Positions 54,901 through 62,992 of a DNA stretch of 64,000 nucleotides are shown here, in pieces. Source of the DNA: Forficula auricularia (Eukaryota; Arthropoda; Insecta; Dermaptera; Forficulidae). Position 1 is the stretch's first letter, and every line of letters starts with the position of its first letter. Under the pieces are notes generated by a model, which was not told where the DNA came from, did no database searches, and saw only the letters and a program-made list of their open reading frames with translations. The stretch is taken from the NCBI GenBank assembly GCA_024734495.1, contig JALMQS010000128.1, positions 26,080,711 to 26,144,710 of the forward strand. The letters run 5' to 3'. The translations under genes and the position numbers were made by a program.

Positions 54901-57900
54901 TTCGAGTCGAATAAAATTAAACAGTTAAAAATTATGAATAATAAGTTCAATTTACATTTTGATAGGTTTCGGAATGGCGCTAGAGAAAACATTTTATATA
55001 ATAACAACACAGTCAATGACTCCCAAAACATCCCCGAAACAAATACAAACCACCCTGACTCATGGTGCATTAATCTCACTAGTAAACCCATTCCCCAAAA
55101 GATAATGGAGATTGCGAAGCTAGGGCCAAAATTTTCTTTTCCAGGCCTTCCAAGAGATAAAGAAGTTTCCGAATTAATATCGGCAGTAGAAAATACTATC
55201 CACCACCACGAAGCCAATATACAAATTTCCCTAAGAACTAGAGCCATAAATATAATTACTAATCAACTTAATAATTACAAATATAGAAAAAAACACCTTA
55301 AATCCGCTAACGGAAATCAAGGTAACCATCCTCAGAATAAAAGTATTATTAGTAATTATCTTAAAGACAATAATGATATTATCTTAGTTAGAGCTGATAA
55401 AAGCAATTGTTCTGTTTTCATAGATAAAAATGAATATCTTATTAAATTATATAAAATCATTGATGACAGAGAAACTTTCACTAGGATGTCTAAAAATAGA
55501 ACAAATTGCTTAATGAAAAAGGCCAATGACTTTTTTAAATTACTTCTGAATAAAAATTTAATTACCACTACAGAATATAAAAAATACTACACCTCTTCAG
55601 CACTTATACCTAGACTATATGGGTTGATTAAAATTCATAAGGTTGATATGCCATGTCGACCTGTGGTCAATAATTGTCAGTCGCCTTCCGAAAATATATG
55701 TAAATTTTACGCCAATATATTAAATAACATTGTCGGGAAGGGTGACTTCCACATCAGGGATTTCTTTGATTTTGTTGAAAAAATTAAAAAAATAGATAAG
55801 ATTCCCCCTAGTTTTAGTTAAAAGTATATATATAGGGCAAACTAAGCGAAGGGCAGTTGTGAGATTACGTGAACACGAACGGTCCATCTCAAAAACTAAT
55901 AAAAATAATACAGCCCTCGCGTTTCACGCCCAAGAAAAAAATCATAAATTTAATTTCAACGAATTTAATATCATTTTCCAGGAAAATAATTATTTTAAAC
56001 GAAAAATCCTGGAAATGATTACAATTAAAAATCTCTCATCGCGCGCAGTAAATTACAGATCCGACGTGATGGACCTGAGTATTTGCTGGGATGGCTTGAT
56101 TAATAATTTAAAACTCCTGTGACGAATTTAATTAAAAAAAAAAAAAAAAATATTAATAATATGTAAATATATTAATGACGTTTCGAACTATGTTTTTTAA
56201 AAGGAAAAAAAATAAAAAAAAGAACTTTGTATATATTTTGTAAAAATTTTGGGACTGATAATGACCATATTTATAAATTTGTAAATAATTGTAATATAAA
56301 TTTAAAAAAAAAAACCAACAACTATACCGATATGCGCAACGATATTCTGCGCATCCAATGATTGGTGGGGACATGTTATACATTCATTCATTTATATATA
56401 TCTCATTAACATATGGATCATCAATTGCTTGTTACTTTGTTTTCTATTCGAGATGAAAAAGAATTTTTATAATGTTTTTTTGGCATTGTCAAAGGAGACA
56501 GAAAGTAACTATTTTTTGAACTACTTTCATTGACTTTTTGTTGTAAGTAGATTTATGATTATTATTTTTGTTTTGTGTATATTGTTTTTATATTATGAGT
56601 GATTTGTGAAAATCCCAATACTAATTAATGTTCGTCTTCCCCTCAATTATATAGACCCTGAAGAAGGAGAGAATAAATCTCCGAAACGTCGGTTTAACAA
56701 ATAAATGTAAAATAATAAAACCTCTATAGTCTTATTTTTTACAACCACCGTGGACTGCTTTCATCAACATCCAATTGCTTATTTTAAATTAATTTCTAAC
56801 AGTAATTTCTAATTGTAATTACTACCCTTGTATTTTCAAGATGTGAGTTCAGACAAAAACTATCTTATATAAGGTAAAATTTTTATTCGATATCTTAATT
56901 TTTAAATTTCACTTTCCTATATGACTTGTCGATTTTGTGGTTACACTAGCTTAGATATTCAGATAAATAAACATTTCGAATTTGTCAGACTTCAAATCAA
57001 GTATTTTTTCGAATTCTAATCTATGAGGCAATTTACCAGTAAAAAATGCATTTTATTAATCGATTGATAATAATGACATTTTTTTAACAAATAAAAGAGA
57101 CTAATGATATCGGTAAGATCTTATAGGATAGCTCCATAGAGGAAATGTTAATGAAATAAAGATATTTTTGATTTTGTTATCTTGTTTTATTGAGGAAATA
57201 GATCTAGTCTTTTGAGATAATTATAGTAGTAAAAAAAAAAATACTAATATTCACACGTAGAAAAAAACAGAAACACAACCTATAATAGTAAAAATATTTA
57301 ACCTACCGCAATAAATGAATAATTTAAATCAATACTCAAAAATTTTAATGTTAAATTATTTATAGTGAAAGCGAAGATTTAAGTATCTTTTTTTGGGTGT
57401 CTTTTTTTGAAAAAAGATGTAAATTATTTCAAAAATCAACCCTGATCTAAAATATTTATAAATGAATTTATCTTTAAGGACCAATCATAGATTTTAGAGA
57501 ACATATTTTTACATTTCGTATCAGAGAGGTTCGTCCCCTTAGGAATCGAACCCAAGCGCTAACTGAGCTTGCCGGGCCGCTAGCCAAACCCTTAAGACAA
57601 ATCTCTCTCCGATATGCAACATATATAAGTATTATAGTTAAAGATTTTTCACTCCCTTCAACTCAAAGGGAATAGTAAAAAATCTGGCTAAACTGAAAAA
57701 AGTTTTCAGTGAGGGGCCCTTTAATTTTATAGTGAAAGCAAAGATTTAAGTATCTTTTTTTGGTATGCAATGTAAAAATATTTTCTCTAAAATCTATGAT
57801 TGGTCCTTAAAGATAAATTCATTTATAAATTAAATTATTTAATTTATCATCTAATAAATGTATGTCAATAAATACTTAACAAGGTTCAAAAGTAAATAGC

Positions 57901-60900
57901 TAATAAACTAAGAAGAAAGGAGAAAGGGAAACATATTGTTATATTTGAATGTGAGCCCAGATAGAGTGTCTTTATTAGTTCCTAGCCCTCCAGCAGTGAC
58001 GAAAGAACACCAAGTTTTCAATATCCATATGATATTGACTCCATGAAAAACATTTATAATTGAAGAAAGACTGATGATGAAGACCAGAGTCTTCGAAACT
58101 ATAGTCTCAAACAAATAAATAATATATATACAGATATATCATCTTAGAGATATATGTGTATATGTTTATTTGCATCAAGCAGAGGACAACCTCTTTGTTT
58201 CTCTTTGTAGCTAATAAACATATTAGATTTTCTACTAAAAAACTAATTTCATAATTTTTAAATGAAATATTAAAATAATCAGCATAGAAAATTTTTAATT
58301 CTAATTTTGGAGCTGTTCATTATCTGTAAAGATTTATAATCTGATTCAGATGTTTCTTTTTGTATTAGACCAAATAATTTTAATTTGATTTGTTAGGTTC
58401 TCCCTAATTAGTTGAATGTCTGATTTTAGAGGGGTTTTTAGTAGCATTCTTTGATCCTTTTTAAAAAACCTAATCTTAATTGTAACTAAAAAACCTCCAA
58501 AATCAAACATTTAATTTTAATTTATTTTTTACCCCCTCTGAGAAAAAGTAGCTCTTTAATAGTTAAAAAACTACTTTTATAATTATTATACATATTATAT
58601 GAATACTATTTGAAGGCCCAGGAATATTCATTATATAATGTATTGTAAAACAATTTGTTACCCTCTACTATAGTTATATAATTTTATTAGGCTAGTAAAA
58701 TACGTACACCAAACACCTAACTGGAGAAGATAAGGAATCTCAAATAAATCTTAGTTCTTATTATTATACGTTTTGGAAAAATTTTGAATAAATTAAAAAA
58801 GTAGACCAGTAAAATTTTCTTAAAAATTATGTATATAAAACTCAGGAAAATTTTTAATTATTAATAAGGACTTATTCGATATTATCAGGTTTAAATAACC
58901 CGACCCGTTCGCCGTGAAGAACGTTTGAGATGCATACCCGAGATAAGTGTTTTTTGGGGGGACCTAACGAACAAAGCTATTTTGGTGAGATCTTAAGTGA
59001 ATATTTTGATTTTTTTTATGAATGTCTGTAAGTTAGTTTAAACTGGTGTAGGAGAGAGATTAAAGCCTGTTAGATTGTTGTTGTTTTTCAGTGAGCCACA
59101 CTTGAACCTGATTTGACTGATCCATAGGCATCGCGCTTAGTAAAATTAATTTATATTCGATTTTGTACATAAATTTGAAATTATGAGTAACTTGACTAAA
59201 TTTTGTCATTTGAATGACATATATTTTCTTTATGGTCTTGGATACCTAATCATTTAACCACTGACATACTATATATCTTAACGAAAAAAATTTTTGATAT
59301 AAAGATCTTATAAATGATCTTTAAACAGTGTACCCGAAAAATCTTCAGCCCTGACTTAATCAAAATAAAAATTTTTTGAACACGGGTCTGTGAAAATATA
59401 GCATCTGCGAAAATTCACACCAAGTTTTTCATGAATTCAAAATTTAATATACTATAAATATAAGTTTTTTATTTGATCTATGGTAATAAAGAAAAATAAA
59501 ATAGTGCCTCATTTTCGTCTGAAACGTGAAATCAGATTGTGCATTACCTGATAAAAATTCGTTTGATTATAAGCCGAAAAAGTATCTAAATCATCGATCC
59601 AAAAATCAACTTTTCACTAAAGAAATATTTTTTAGTTAATACTACGCAAGTGTAAAAAATATACTATATATTAAATTCAATATTAAATGAATTAAAATTA
59701 TTCTAAAATATTATGTACAACATATAGTAAAGAGATAAATATTCAAAATTTAATTTGTCAAATATCTACTATTTCATTTCAATATATTAAAAAAAGATAA
59801 CCTGATTTTCTTCTCGAGATGAAAATTTACATATTATGTAGTTAAGTGAAATAAAAAAGAATAGTAATTAAAAATGTGTCTGGTATGAATTTCAAGAGGC
59901 TAGTATATAACGAAGGGACAAGGCTTTAATGAATTTGAATTACTATTCTAACGCCATTTCGGCTTAAAATCAGGTTCCTCTAGGTAATTTATTTACGAGA
60001 TATGCCTTGGGACTCGGCTGCGAATATTAATTAGTTCGACATTTGAAAAGAAGATTGTAAACAAATTTCCTAATCATCTTCGATTTTATTATTAACCTTT
60101 AATTTATATTAAAAATCGTTTTTTATCGAGAACTGATAATTAATTTCCGGCCAGATAACGATAACAAATTATTATTGATGTCTATCTTATCTTCTTATCA
60201 AGTGATTTTGAACTTGAACAAAGATTTAGAAACAAATGAAATCAAACGATCAATTATTAACTTAGAATTATTTGGATTAATTGACAATGTTTTTTAATGA
60301 AGATGTCTGAAGCTTAAAGAATTATATAATCAAATTCTGATAAGAATAATATTTTATATTTGCACGAAATTTTTTCTTTGGAGAGAGAAGGACTGATAGA
60401 ATTTTCAACTGAAAGTAATGGAAGGCAGCCCAGGGGTAGTGAAGAAAGAAAATATTATCTCATTTCCGAATAAGGTGTATTTATTGGACTGTCATTCGTT
60501 TCTTTCTTTCTCCTTTCCTTTTAAATCGACGTTTCCGAGGATTCTTCCCTCCTTCTTCAGGGTTTCAAAGGGTCAATGAAGGATACAAACAAGATGCTTT
60601 CTTCCTCTCTCCTCACCAGTGTTTAAAAGTTTTTTCTTCCTTACCAGAAGGATTAAAATAGAAAACAACTTATTTTTTCCCCCTTAACAAATTTGGATAT
60701 GTGATAATTTTTTCTTTCTTCACTACCGGGCTGCCTTCTATTACTACCAGTTGATAATATTTTATGTAAGTTTCTTTCTTCACTACCGTTCAAAAGTATT
60801 TGCCAACCCCGAGATTATGAAGGCTCTACAACCAAGATTTAACACACACACAAATAAAAATACTTTACATTTAATGAGATCAAATAAAGCATATTCAAAA

Positions 60901-62250
60901 AATAAATAAACAAAACTTTTTTCGGACTTACTAATTCATACTGCTTCTGATGAACTTTCTAGGTAAAAAACATAATCTTCTCTGAATTATCCCTTTTGGG
61001 TATGATTCGCATCCCTGATTATATCTATACATATACTAATATATAAAATTAGTTGGAGTTATACTAAAAATGAGGCTTTCAAAAGCAGGGTGGACCATCT
61101 CAATTATGGTTTGTAATACGTTCAATCGTGTTTATCGTCTAAGCCTTTTTTGGCGATACTTGTAAACTAAGTTATAAACGAAATTCTTTTCGATTCTATA
61201 ATATTACTTGAGGCGATCAACTATGGGTATATATTCGAGGTCGGGACTCAGGAATCGTTGTAGAGGTAAAGGTTCGAGACAAAGGTGTTACCTGTGCTGT
61301 GATCTAGAAGGGCGTTTAAAAACTAAATTTGGACAACTCTCTCTGTTTTATTTTGTCAAAAACCTACTAGATTATATAGGTTTATCAGTGAAAATGAGAT
61401 TTGTGGGTTGGTCTACTCTGCTTTTAAATATTAGAGAAGAAATGTTTTATTAAAAATGTATTCTTTCTGTATAATACTAATATCACAATTTTTAACTTCA
61501 TTACATTCCATTGAGAAACATACAAATACCAGAAAGCGAAGCCCGCCCGAAGTGGGGCCTCTTGCTACCCAAGAGGCCTAAACTCCCACGGTATTGTGAT
61601 ATAAATAAACAAACAAATAAATAAATCGTTTAATTCTACTTAAAGAGATCATTTCAGGGATATTTTACACACCATGATAAAAAATAATTATTATTTTTGA
61701 TCCCACAAAGATGATGAGCCTCCCCAAAATAATCGTGAATATTAGATAAATTACCTGAACGGTTTTGTCGAACCAACGGTTAGCACTGTTGGCTCTGCTG
61801 CCCCCTCCGTGGAGCATTTGGTGCATGGCGTTGGTGTCATCTCGCTGGTCGTCGACAGTTCCTCGTGCGTTGAAACTAAGGGGCAGTGGTTCGTCCAAAC
61901 ACACCACGAATATCGATTTCTCGATAAGACTTGCTAGGCGCTTATTGTTTTCATCTAAGAAACAAAATCATATTTTACCATTTACTTTCTGTGAATTGTA
62001 ACTTGCTTCTTACAAGGTTAATAGTTAAAAGTGTCTTGTAGAATGTCGTGGTTAAAATAATCCTATAGTTACTTTTTAGGAGTTCTTCACGTGCAGCTGC
62101 CCAAGTATCCCTTCTGTCAGATGTCATAATTCCAACGGGTGGTGCCGCTCCTGGAGGAGGAGCCTCCTTCAAGATCCAGAAAAACTGACATGCCAATTCA
62201 TCCCGTGATATCCAACCCTTTTCAGTTGTCTTGACGGGCATCAAATAGAA
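39721..62250 (-). CDS. ChAT: Choline acetyltransferase gene, 3' part, spliced, partial
   Basis: ChAT transfers acetyl from acetyl-CoA to choline to make acetylcholine in the cytoplasm of cholinergic neurons. Seven exons on the minus strand join to 443 codons plus a stop, the C-terminal two-thirds of a carnitine/choline acyltransferase. Motifs in order: [37 protein letters not shown], the active-site region YEHSPAEG (catalytic His), [77 protein letters not shown] and [25 protein letters not shown] and AFHSC resemble ChAT rather than carnitine acetyltransferase, although QMLHGGGSR and LLGL are shared. The N-terminal exons lie beyond 64000. In animals the vesicular acetylcholine transporter gene usually sits within the 5' part of ChAT. 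It is not seen here and would be expected to the right. Confidence 0.9.
40034..40735. mobile_element. TIR element (ACCGACTTCAAAAA family), copy 1
   Basis: The left ACCGACTTCAAAAA is mirrored by TTTTTGAAGTCGGT at 40664-40677. Similarity to copy 2 continues outward to GCACTCGACGGATCTTACTT near 40735. The left part AGGAGGAGGTTCTCTATTCG and the internal TTAATTTGGTCAAGTTCTGA are shared with 62993-63556. The 139-codon frame at 40160-40579 lies wholly within the element, ends in Lys-rich low complexity and is not conserved as a frame in copy 2, so I do not call it a gene. Confidence 0.65.
41298..41498 (-). CDS. ChAT: ChAT exon F
   Basis: Acceptor TTTTTTTTCTAG and donor GTGATT. The 67 codons read [58 protein letters not shown] and [15 protein letters not shown] and STSQ are conserved acyltransferase positions. 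STSQ is part of the C-terminal catalytic lobe. Confidence 0.93.
41935..42920. mobile_element. non-autonomous element, copy 2, with a 370-bp tandem duplication
   Basis: Units 41935-42304 and 42305-42690 both run from AAATAAACTGCAACGGATCG to a (CATA)n/CATCC tract and CGCACTTCCAAA. The second continues into CTCGACGAGATTCC, GGCAAAACCGTCACGTGCTA, AAGTCGCGCTTGCCGCGAGA and ATTGGATAAAGTA. The right 210 bp match 27715-27920. It sits in the ChAT intron between exons E and F. Its 70-71-codon frames are part of the repeat. Confidence 0.7.
43271..43466 (-). CDS. ChAT: ChAT exon E
   Basis: Acceptor TTATTTATTAG and donor GTAAGT. It encodes [39 protein letters not shown], then a variable segment rich in polar residues, ending KRVTFSLHD in phase 0. 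TYESAS.RRF.EGRVD.IRSAT is the substrate-pocket block that favours ChAT over carnitine acyltransferases. Confidence 0.94.
43989..44111 (-). CDS. ChAT: ChAT exon D, with a non-canonical donor
   Basis: Acceptor CACTTTTGCAG precedes a frame encoding [40 protein letters not shown] and AG of an Arg codon. The family has this segment directly before [13 protein letters not shown], which exon E supplies. The base after the homology is not GT: the sequence runs TACTATAG|ATAATAA. A good GTGAGT lies inside the exon, but using it would delete the conserved SPD...LQLALQL block. The exon is 123 nt and in phase at both ends if joined at the homology boundary. Confidence 0.85.
44112..47139. other. ChAT intron C/D
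   Basis: Mostly AT-rich with no exon recognised. The part 46449-46690 is a piece of the 19.75-kb TIR element family (ATTTTGTCAAAATATCTGTTA and GAGCTGATTAGATTTTAGGT). A short GC-richer frame at 46712-46797 ([20 protein letters not shown]) is unexplained. Confidence 0.5.
47140..47357 (-). CDS. ChAT: ChAT exon C (catalytic histidine)
   Basis: Acceptor CTTTTGGTTCAG and donor GTAGCT. It encodes [20 protein letters not shown], then [14 protein letters not shown], a Pro-rich stretch [13 protein letters not shown], and ends DAAHNLD plus AG of the next codon. The His of YEHSPAEG is the general base that deprotonates choline in the family mechanism. The exon is 218 nt and far richer in GC than the flanking introns. 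Confidence 0.94.
47358..51054. other. ChAT intron B/C, left part
   Basis: AT-rich. It holds a degenerate hammerhead-like sequence at 48507-48537 (CTAATGATGAAGATCAAACC TTC AAAAC), related to the one at 58070, and a dispersed repeat at 48650-48800 with CAAACTTTCTACGACTGG. A direct repeat pair at 50284-50465 shares GAGCTGAAAATTGATAC-like and ATATCTTAGAATGCAC text. No gene is recognised. Confidence 0.5.
51055..51540. repeat. tandem copy of flank plus inverted pseudo-LTR end
   Basis: Units 51055-51290 and 51291-51540 each start CTCACTTTATAACCAGAC and include AAGAAGGCGAATAATTC, then the inverted pseudo-LTR text (GGACTGGTACAAATATGCAA, GTCCACGGTGGTTGTAAAAA) and end at AACCGACGT. The second unit differs mainly by small deletions and single changes. 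It repeats host flank as well as element sequence, so it arose after insertion or is an assembly artefact. Confidence 0.65.
52071..52334 (-). pseudogene. PLE GIY-YIG endonuclease part, inverted copy
   Basis: The minus strand reads [20 protein letters not shown] then [29 protein letters not shown]....REHE is the GIY-YIG core of Penelope-type endonucleases. Compared with the downstream copy, the histidine/Phe-rich middle is diverged and indels are present, so I call it a relic. The tail to its left leads to the inverted pseudo-LTR. Confidence 0.75.
52472..53100 (-). pseudogene. PLE reverse transcriptase palm and C-terminal part, inverted copy
   Basis: On the minus strand, in slightly shifted frames: [17 protein letters not shown] (RT motif B-like), [20 protein letters not shown] (the catalytic YVDD of motif C), then [20 protein letters not shown] and [14 protein letters not shown]....G.SMG, Y-DD and INFLD are typical of Penelope RT. 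At least one in-frame stop and frame changes are present. This is the only place in the locus where the catalytic motif is found. Confidence 0.75.
53101..53815 (+). pseudogene. PLE RT C-terminus and GIY-YIG, direct truncated copy
   Basis: It begins head-to-head with the inverted copy at about 53100. The text near 53110-53280 mirrors 52480-52680. At 53520-53800 the GIY-YIG region (TATATAGGGCAAACTAAGCG) matches 55829-56120 closely but carries several one-base indels that break the frame. Confidence 0.75.
54321..54361 (+). ncRNA. hammerhead ribozyme core in PLE pseudo-LTR, copy 1
   Basis: AGACC, CTGAAGA, helix II GGAGA-GAATAAA-TCTCC, GAAA, ACGT(C), then GGTTT. Helix I (AGACC with GGTTT) forms five pairs including one G-U. 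All conserved boxes are intact. Hammerhead ribozymes are known from the pseudo-LTRs of Penelope-like elements, which fits this location. Confidence 0.7.
54362..54490 (+). repeat. PLE pseudo-LTR downstream segment
   Basis: AACAAATAAATGTAAAATAA, TAAAACCTCTATAGTCTTAT, ACCACCGTGGACTGCTTTCA and CCAGTCCGTCTCCTAAAGAA run up to the start of the RT ORF. The same text recurs at 56694-56778 and, inverted, at 51160-51290 and 51370-51510. Confidence 0.8.
54499..55821 (+). CDS. PLE reverse transcriptase, N-terminal 440 residues, truncated
   Basis: The 440-codon frame starts [20 protein letters not shown] just after the pseudo-LTR. The first half is Lys/Asn-rich, as in Penelope N-termini. Near residues 295-330 comes [18 protein letters not shown], the 'ADKG/N.. 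..D...Y' pre-RT block. Near 370-410 comes [20 protein letters not shown] then [17 protein letters not shown], equivalent to the first RT fingers motifs (YGLPKIHK..PLRPIV). The frame ends after [12 protein letters not shown]. There the sequence jumps to the GIY-YIG region, deleting the palm with its catalytic aspartates. The product cannot be an active RT. The ORF being intact up to the junction suggests a fairly recent deletion. The minus-strand frame at 54738-55247 is a shadow. Confidence 0.85.
   Translation: MAVSRRLTYNEISHLYGRKATVTFKNINNNFKKLSKLIGRIWYLQECKHKNIFPPHIQYMFKNLYNMQLENYKYANKIQNQILDFKNNILRTEINIAFNNKQKLISSNSHLSLMLKKLVPESLSSGFLSELNRIFESNKIKQLKIMNNKFNLHFDRFRNGARENILYNNNTVNDSQNIPETNTNHPDSWCINLTSKPIPQKIMEIAKLGPKFSFPGLPRDKEVSELISAVENTIHHHEANIQISLRTRAINIITNQLNNYKYRKKHLKSANGNQGNHPQNKSIISNYLKDNNDIILVRADKSNCSVFIDKNEYLIKLYKIIDDRETFTRMSKNRTNCLMKKANDFFKLLLNKNLITTTEYKKYYTSSALIPRLYGLIKIHKVDMPCRPVVNNCQSPSENICKFYANILNNIVGKGDFHIRDFFDFVEKIKKIDKIPPSFS
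55829..56122 (+). CDS. PLE GIY-YIG endonuclease fragment, intact frame
   Basis: From [20 protein letters not shown] the frame runs through [40 protein letters not shown] and [20 protein letters not shown] to [15 protein letters not shown], the A.H...H segment and the ENN..KRKILE segment with its acidic residue follow the Penelope GIY-YIG order. The first GIY residues lie at the deletion junction, so the domain start is missing. In full elements this domain is fused after the RT and nicks target DNA. Confidence 0.8.
   Translation, partial: YIGQTKRRAVVRLREHERSISKTNKNNTALAFHAQEKNHKFNFNEFNIIFQENNYFKRKILEMITIKNLSSRAVNYRSDVMDLSICWDGLINNLKLL
56123..56656 (+). repeat. PLE 3' tail, second copy
   Basis: It matches 53815-54320 nearly base for base (CAACAACTATACCGATATGC, GATTGGTGGGGACATGTTAT, GAGTGATTTGTGAAAATCCC), with differences that are mostly one-base indels in homopolymers. 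A 76-codon minus frame here is incidental. Confidence 0.8.
56657..56696 (+). ncRNA. hammerhead ribozyme core in PLE pseudo-LTR, copy 2
   Basis: Identical core to 54321: CTGAAGA, GGAGA-GAATAAA-TCTCC, GAAA, ACGTC, GGTTT. The two cores lie 2336 bp apart in direct orientation, so a transcript cleaved at both would release a unit spanning the truncated RT and GIY-YIG ORFs. Confidence 0.7.
57355..57835. mobile_element. SINE-like insert framed by direct and inverted repeats
   Basis: TTTATAGTGAAAGCGAAGAT followed by TTAAGTATCTTTTTTTGG occurs at 57359-57396 and again at 57726-57763. TTTATAAATGAATTTATCTT and GGACCAATCATAGATTTTAG (57465-57505) recur inverted at 57783-57830. Between them, at 57530-57600 on the minus strand, lies GCAAGCTCAGTTAGCGC (A-box-like) then GGGTTCGATTCC (B-box-like), with no room for an anticodon arm. 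I read it as a tRNA-derived SINE relic. Confidence 0.5.
58062..58115 (+). ncRNA. hammerhead ribozyme-like core, CUGAUGA type
   Basis: ACTGATGAT, helix II GAAGAC-CAGA-GTCTTC, GAAA, then ACTATAGT (a self-complementary helix III) and C at the cleavage position. It has the textbook CUGAUGA box, unlike the CUGAAGA of the PLE copies. Helix I (TTGA with TCAA) is interrupted. A decayed relative is at 48507. Confidence 0.55.
58116..60364. other. ChAT intron B/C, no recognised feature
   Basis: AT-rich sequence. Nothing gene-like and no clear repeat copy seen. Confidence 0.5.
60366..60760 (-). mobile_element. hammerhead-associated element, relative of 26.4 kb copy
   Basis: The left end (TTTCTTTGGAGAGAGAAGGA, AATGGAAGGCAGCCCAGGGG) is mirrored at 60705-60745 by TTTCTTTCTTCACTACCGGG, CTGCCTTCTATTACTACCAG. 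The minus strand carries CCCTGAAGAAGGAGGGAAGA, ATCCTCGGAAACGTCG at 60526-60562, a hammerhead core whose helix II and helix I have mismatches. It also carries an internal expansion relative to the 225-bp copy at 26425. Confidence 0.6.
60526..60562 (-). ncRNA. degenerate hammerhead core
   Basis: CTGAAGA and GAAAC boxes are present with GAGG/CCTC pairing, but the helix junction has a G inserted before GAAA, and helix I lacks the second pair. Probably inactive. Confidence 0.4.
61200..61320 (+). pseudogene. gene-like fragment with internal stop, unidentified
   Basis: One plus-strand frame reads [20 protein letters not shown] then [10 protein letters not shown] before a stop, with balanced composition. 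A different frame is open for 81 codons, but its Arg/Cys/Gly-rich translation looks like noise. It may be a transposon or gene relic inside the ChAT intron. Confidence 0.2.
61499..61625 (+). repeat. retroposon-like 3' tail
   Basis: GAAGCCCGCCCGAAGTGGGG, then CCTCTTGCTACCCAAGAGGC (a hairpin) and CACGGTATTGTGATATAAATAAAC end in an (AAAC/AAAT)n tract. A GC-rich hairpin followed by a simple A-rich tail is the usual look of a non-LTR retrotransposon or SINE 3' end. The family is not determined. Confidence 0.45.
61755..61954 (-). CDS. ChAT: ChAT exon B
   Basis: Acceptor TTGTTTCTTAG and donor GTAATT. It encodes [20 protein letters not shown], then [12 protein letters not shown], a charged loop, and [20 protein letters not shown] ending FDKTVQ. 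The LHGGG...N..NRWFDK block is a hallmark of the family. It ends in phase 0. The following intron, 14.4 kb, holds the Penelope-like element. Confidence 0.93.
62073..62250 (-). CDS. ChAT: ChAT exon A (first one in window)
   Basis: Acceptor TTTAATTTTAG and donor GTAACT. It encodes [36 protein letters not shown] and [20 protein letters not shown]. The last part is the conserved acyltransferase block before the active-site region. It is 178 nt long and leaves one base for exon B. The preceding exon would have to end in phase 0 and is not found up to 64000. Confidence 0.9.
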
Positions 62251-62402
62251 CTAAAATTAAACAATAATTTCAGTGTACTTTATTCAAAGTTTAAAGTAGA
62301 GAAAGCACCAAGAAATTTTAGTTTAATTAATTATTTCCAATATATATGTATTTACATTATATTATAAAATCTTTCTGATTTCCTATTTTATCATTCTAGC
62401 CA

Positions 62403-62436
62403 CTGAGGAAGTCGAAATAAATCGACGAAACATCTG
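62403..62436 (+). ncRNA. hammerhead ribozyme-like core
   Basis: CTGAGGA, helix II GTCGA-AATAAA-TCGAC, GAAAC, then ATCTGG. CUGANGA and GAAA boxes and a perfect 5-bp helix II are present. Helix III and helix I are poor. It is the relic of a pseudo-LTR just upstream of ChAT exon A. Confidence 0.45.
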
Positions 62437-62639
62437 GCTCATTAAATAAAAACTGTTTTTTTATTTCTTGTCCAATTCCCTGCTCTTCTTGTTTTAATTA
62501 ATATTTATTATGGTTGCGAGTGATATACCGAAAAAATATAATTATTTATACTATATCTTCGACATCGAACATAGATAGCTCTCTATCAACGTTTGATTTT
62601 TTTCACTAATATATATCAACATATTTATTTAGACAGCAC

Positions 62640-62810
62640 ATCAATAAAGTGTTAGTAGTGTTAGTGAGGGAGCCGAGTTTTAGCCGGTAGAAATTTTATA
62701 TGCTAGTCAGGCTCGAAGCTGGGCCTCCCGCTTGAACATCGTCATCAACGATGCTGAAGAGAGCCCAGCGCCTTAGCCAACCCGACTCCCCTATTGGGCC
62801 AGTTCTTTAG
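62640..62810 (-). repeat. tRNA-like SINE head
   Basis: The minus strand reads GTTGGCTAAGGCGCTGGGCT (A-box-like, with a D-arm) and, about 60 bases on, GGCCCAGCTTCGAGCCTGAC (B-box-like T-arm), with a hairpin ATCGTTGATGACGAT between, resembling the long variable arm of class II tRNAs. Acceptor arms do not pair, so it is not a functional tRNA gene. Confidence 0.45.
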
Positions 62811-62992
62811 GTAAAATAAAAAAAAACCTTAAATAGAAGATTTCATGAAACAATAAATAAATTTATTTTTTCTTATTTCGGCAAACATCGACTAGTCATT
62901 AACAAGTTTATTCTTTTAAATCCTAGACGAGCGAAAGTTGCAACTTTTTATCATTTTTTACTCAGTCAGCATAAATGAAACATACTTTTTTA

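Larger units (their letters stand above)
51148..56790. mobile_element. Penelope-like element locus (three partial copies)
   Basis: The locus contains, from left: an inverted partial copy (about 51160-53100, minus) with pseudo-LTR, GIY-YIG and the RT palm/C-terminal part; a direct 5'-truncated copy (53100-54490) with RT C-terminus, broken GIY-YIG, tail and pseudo-LTR; and a direct copy (54490-56778) with RT N-terminus, GIY-YIG, tail and pseudo-LTR but lacking the RT palm. TTATTTTAAATT at 51148-51159 and 56779-56790 is a candidate target duplication. A tandem arrangement with an inverted 5' piece is characteristic of PLEs. No single copy encodes a complete RT, so the locus looks non-autonomous. 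Confidence 0.88.

Noticed and set aside
54738..55247. 169-codon minus-strand frame
   Set aside because: Antisense shadow of the PLE reverse transcriptase ORF.
39721..62250. Carnitine O-acetyltransferase instead of ChAT
   Set aside because: QMLHGGGSR and HLLGL are shared, but [20 protein letters not shown] and AFHSC favour ChAT. Confirmation needs the N-terminal exons and a phylogeny.
62640..62810. Functional tRNA gene
   Set aside because: A- and B-box-like segments are present but acceptor arms do not pair and spacing is off; SINE head more likely.
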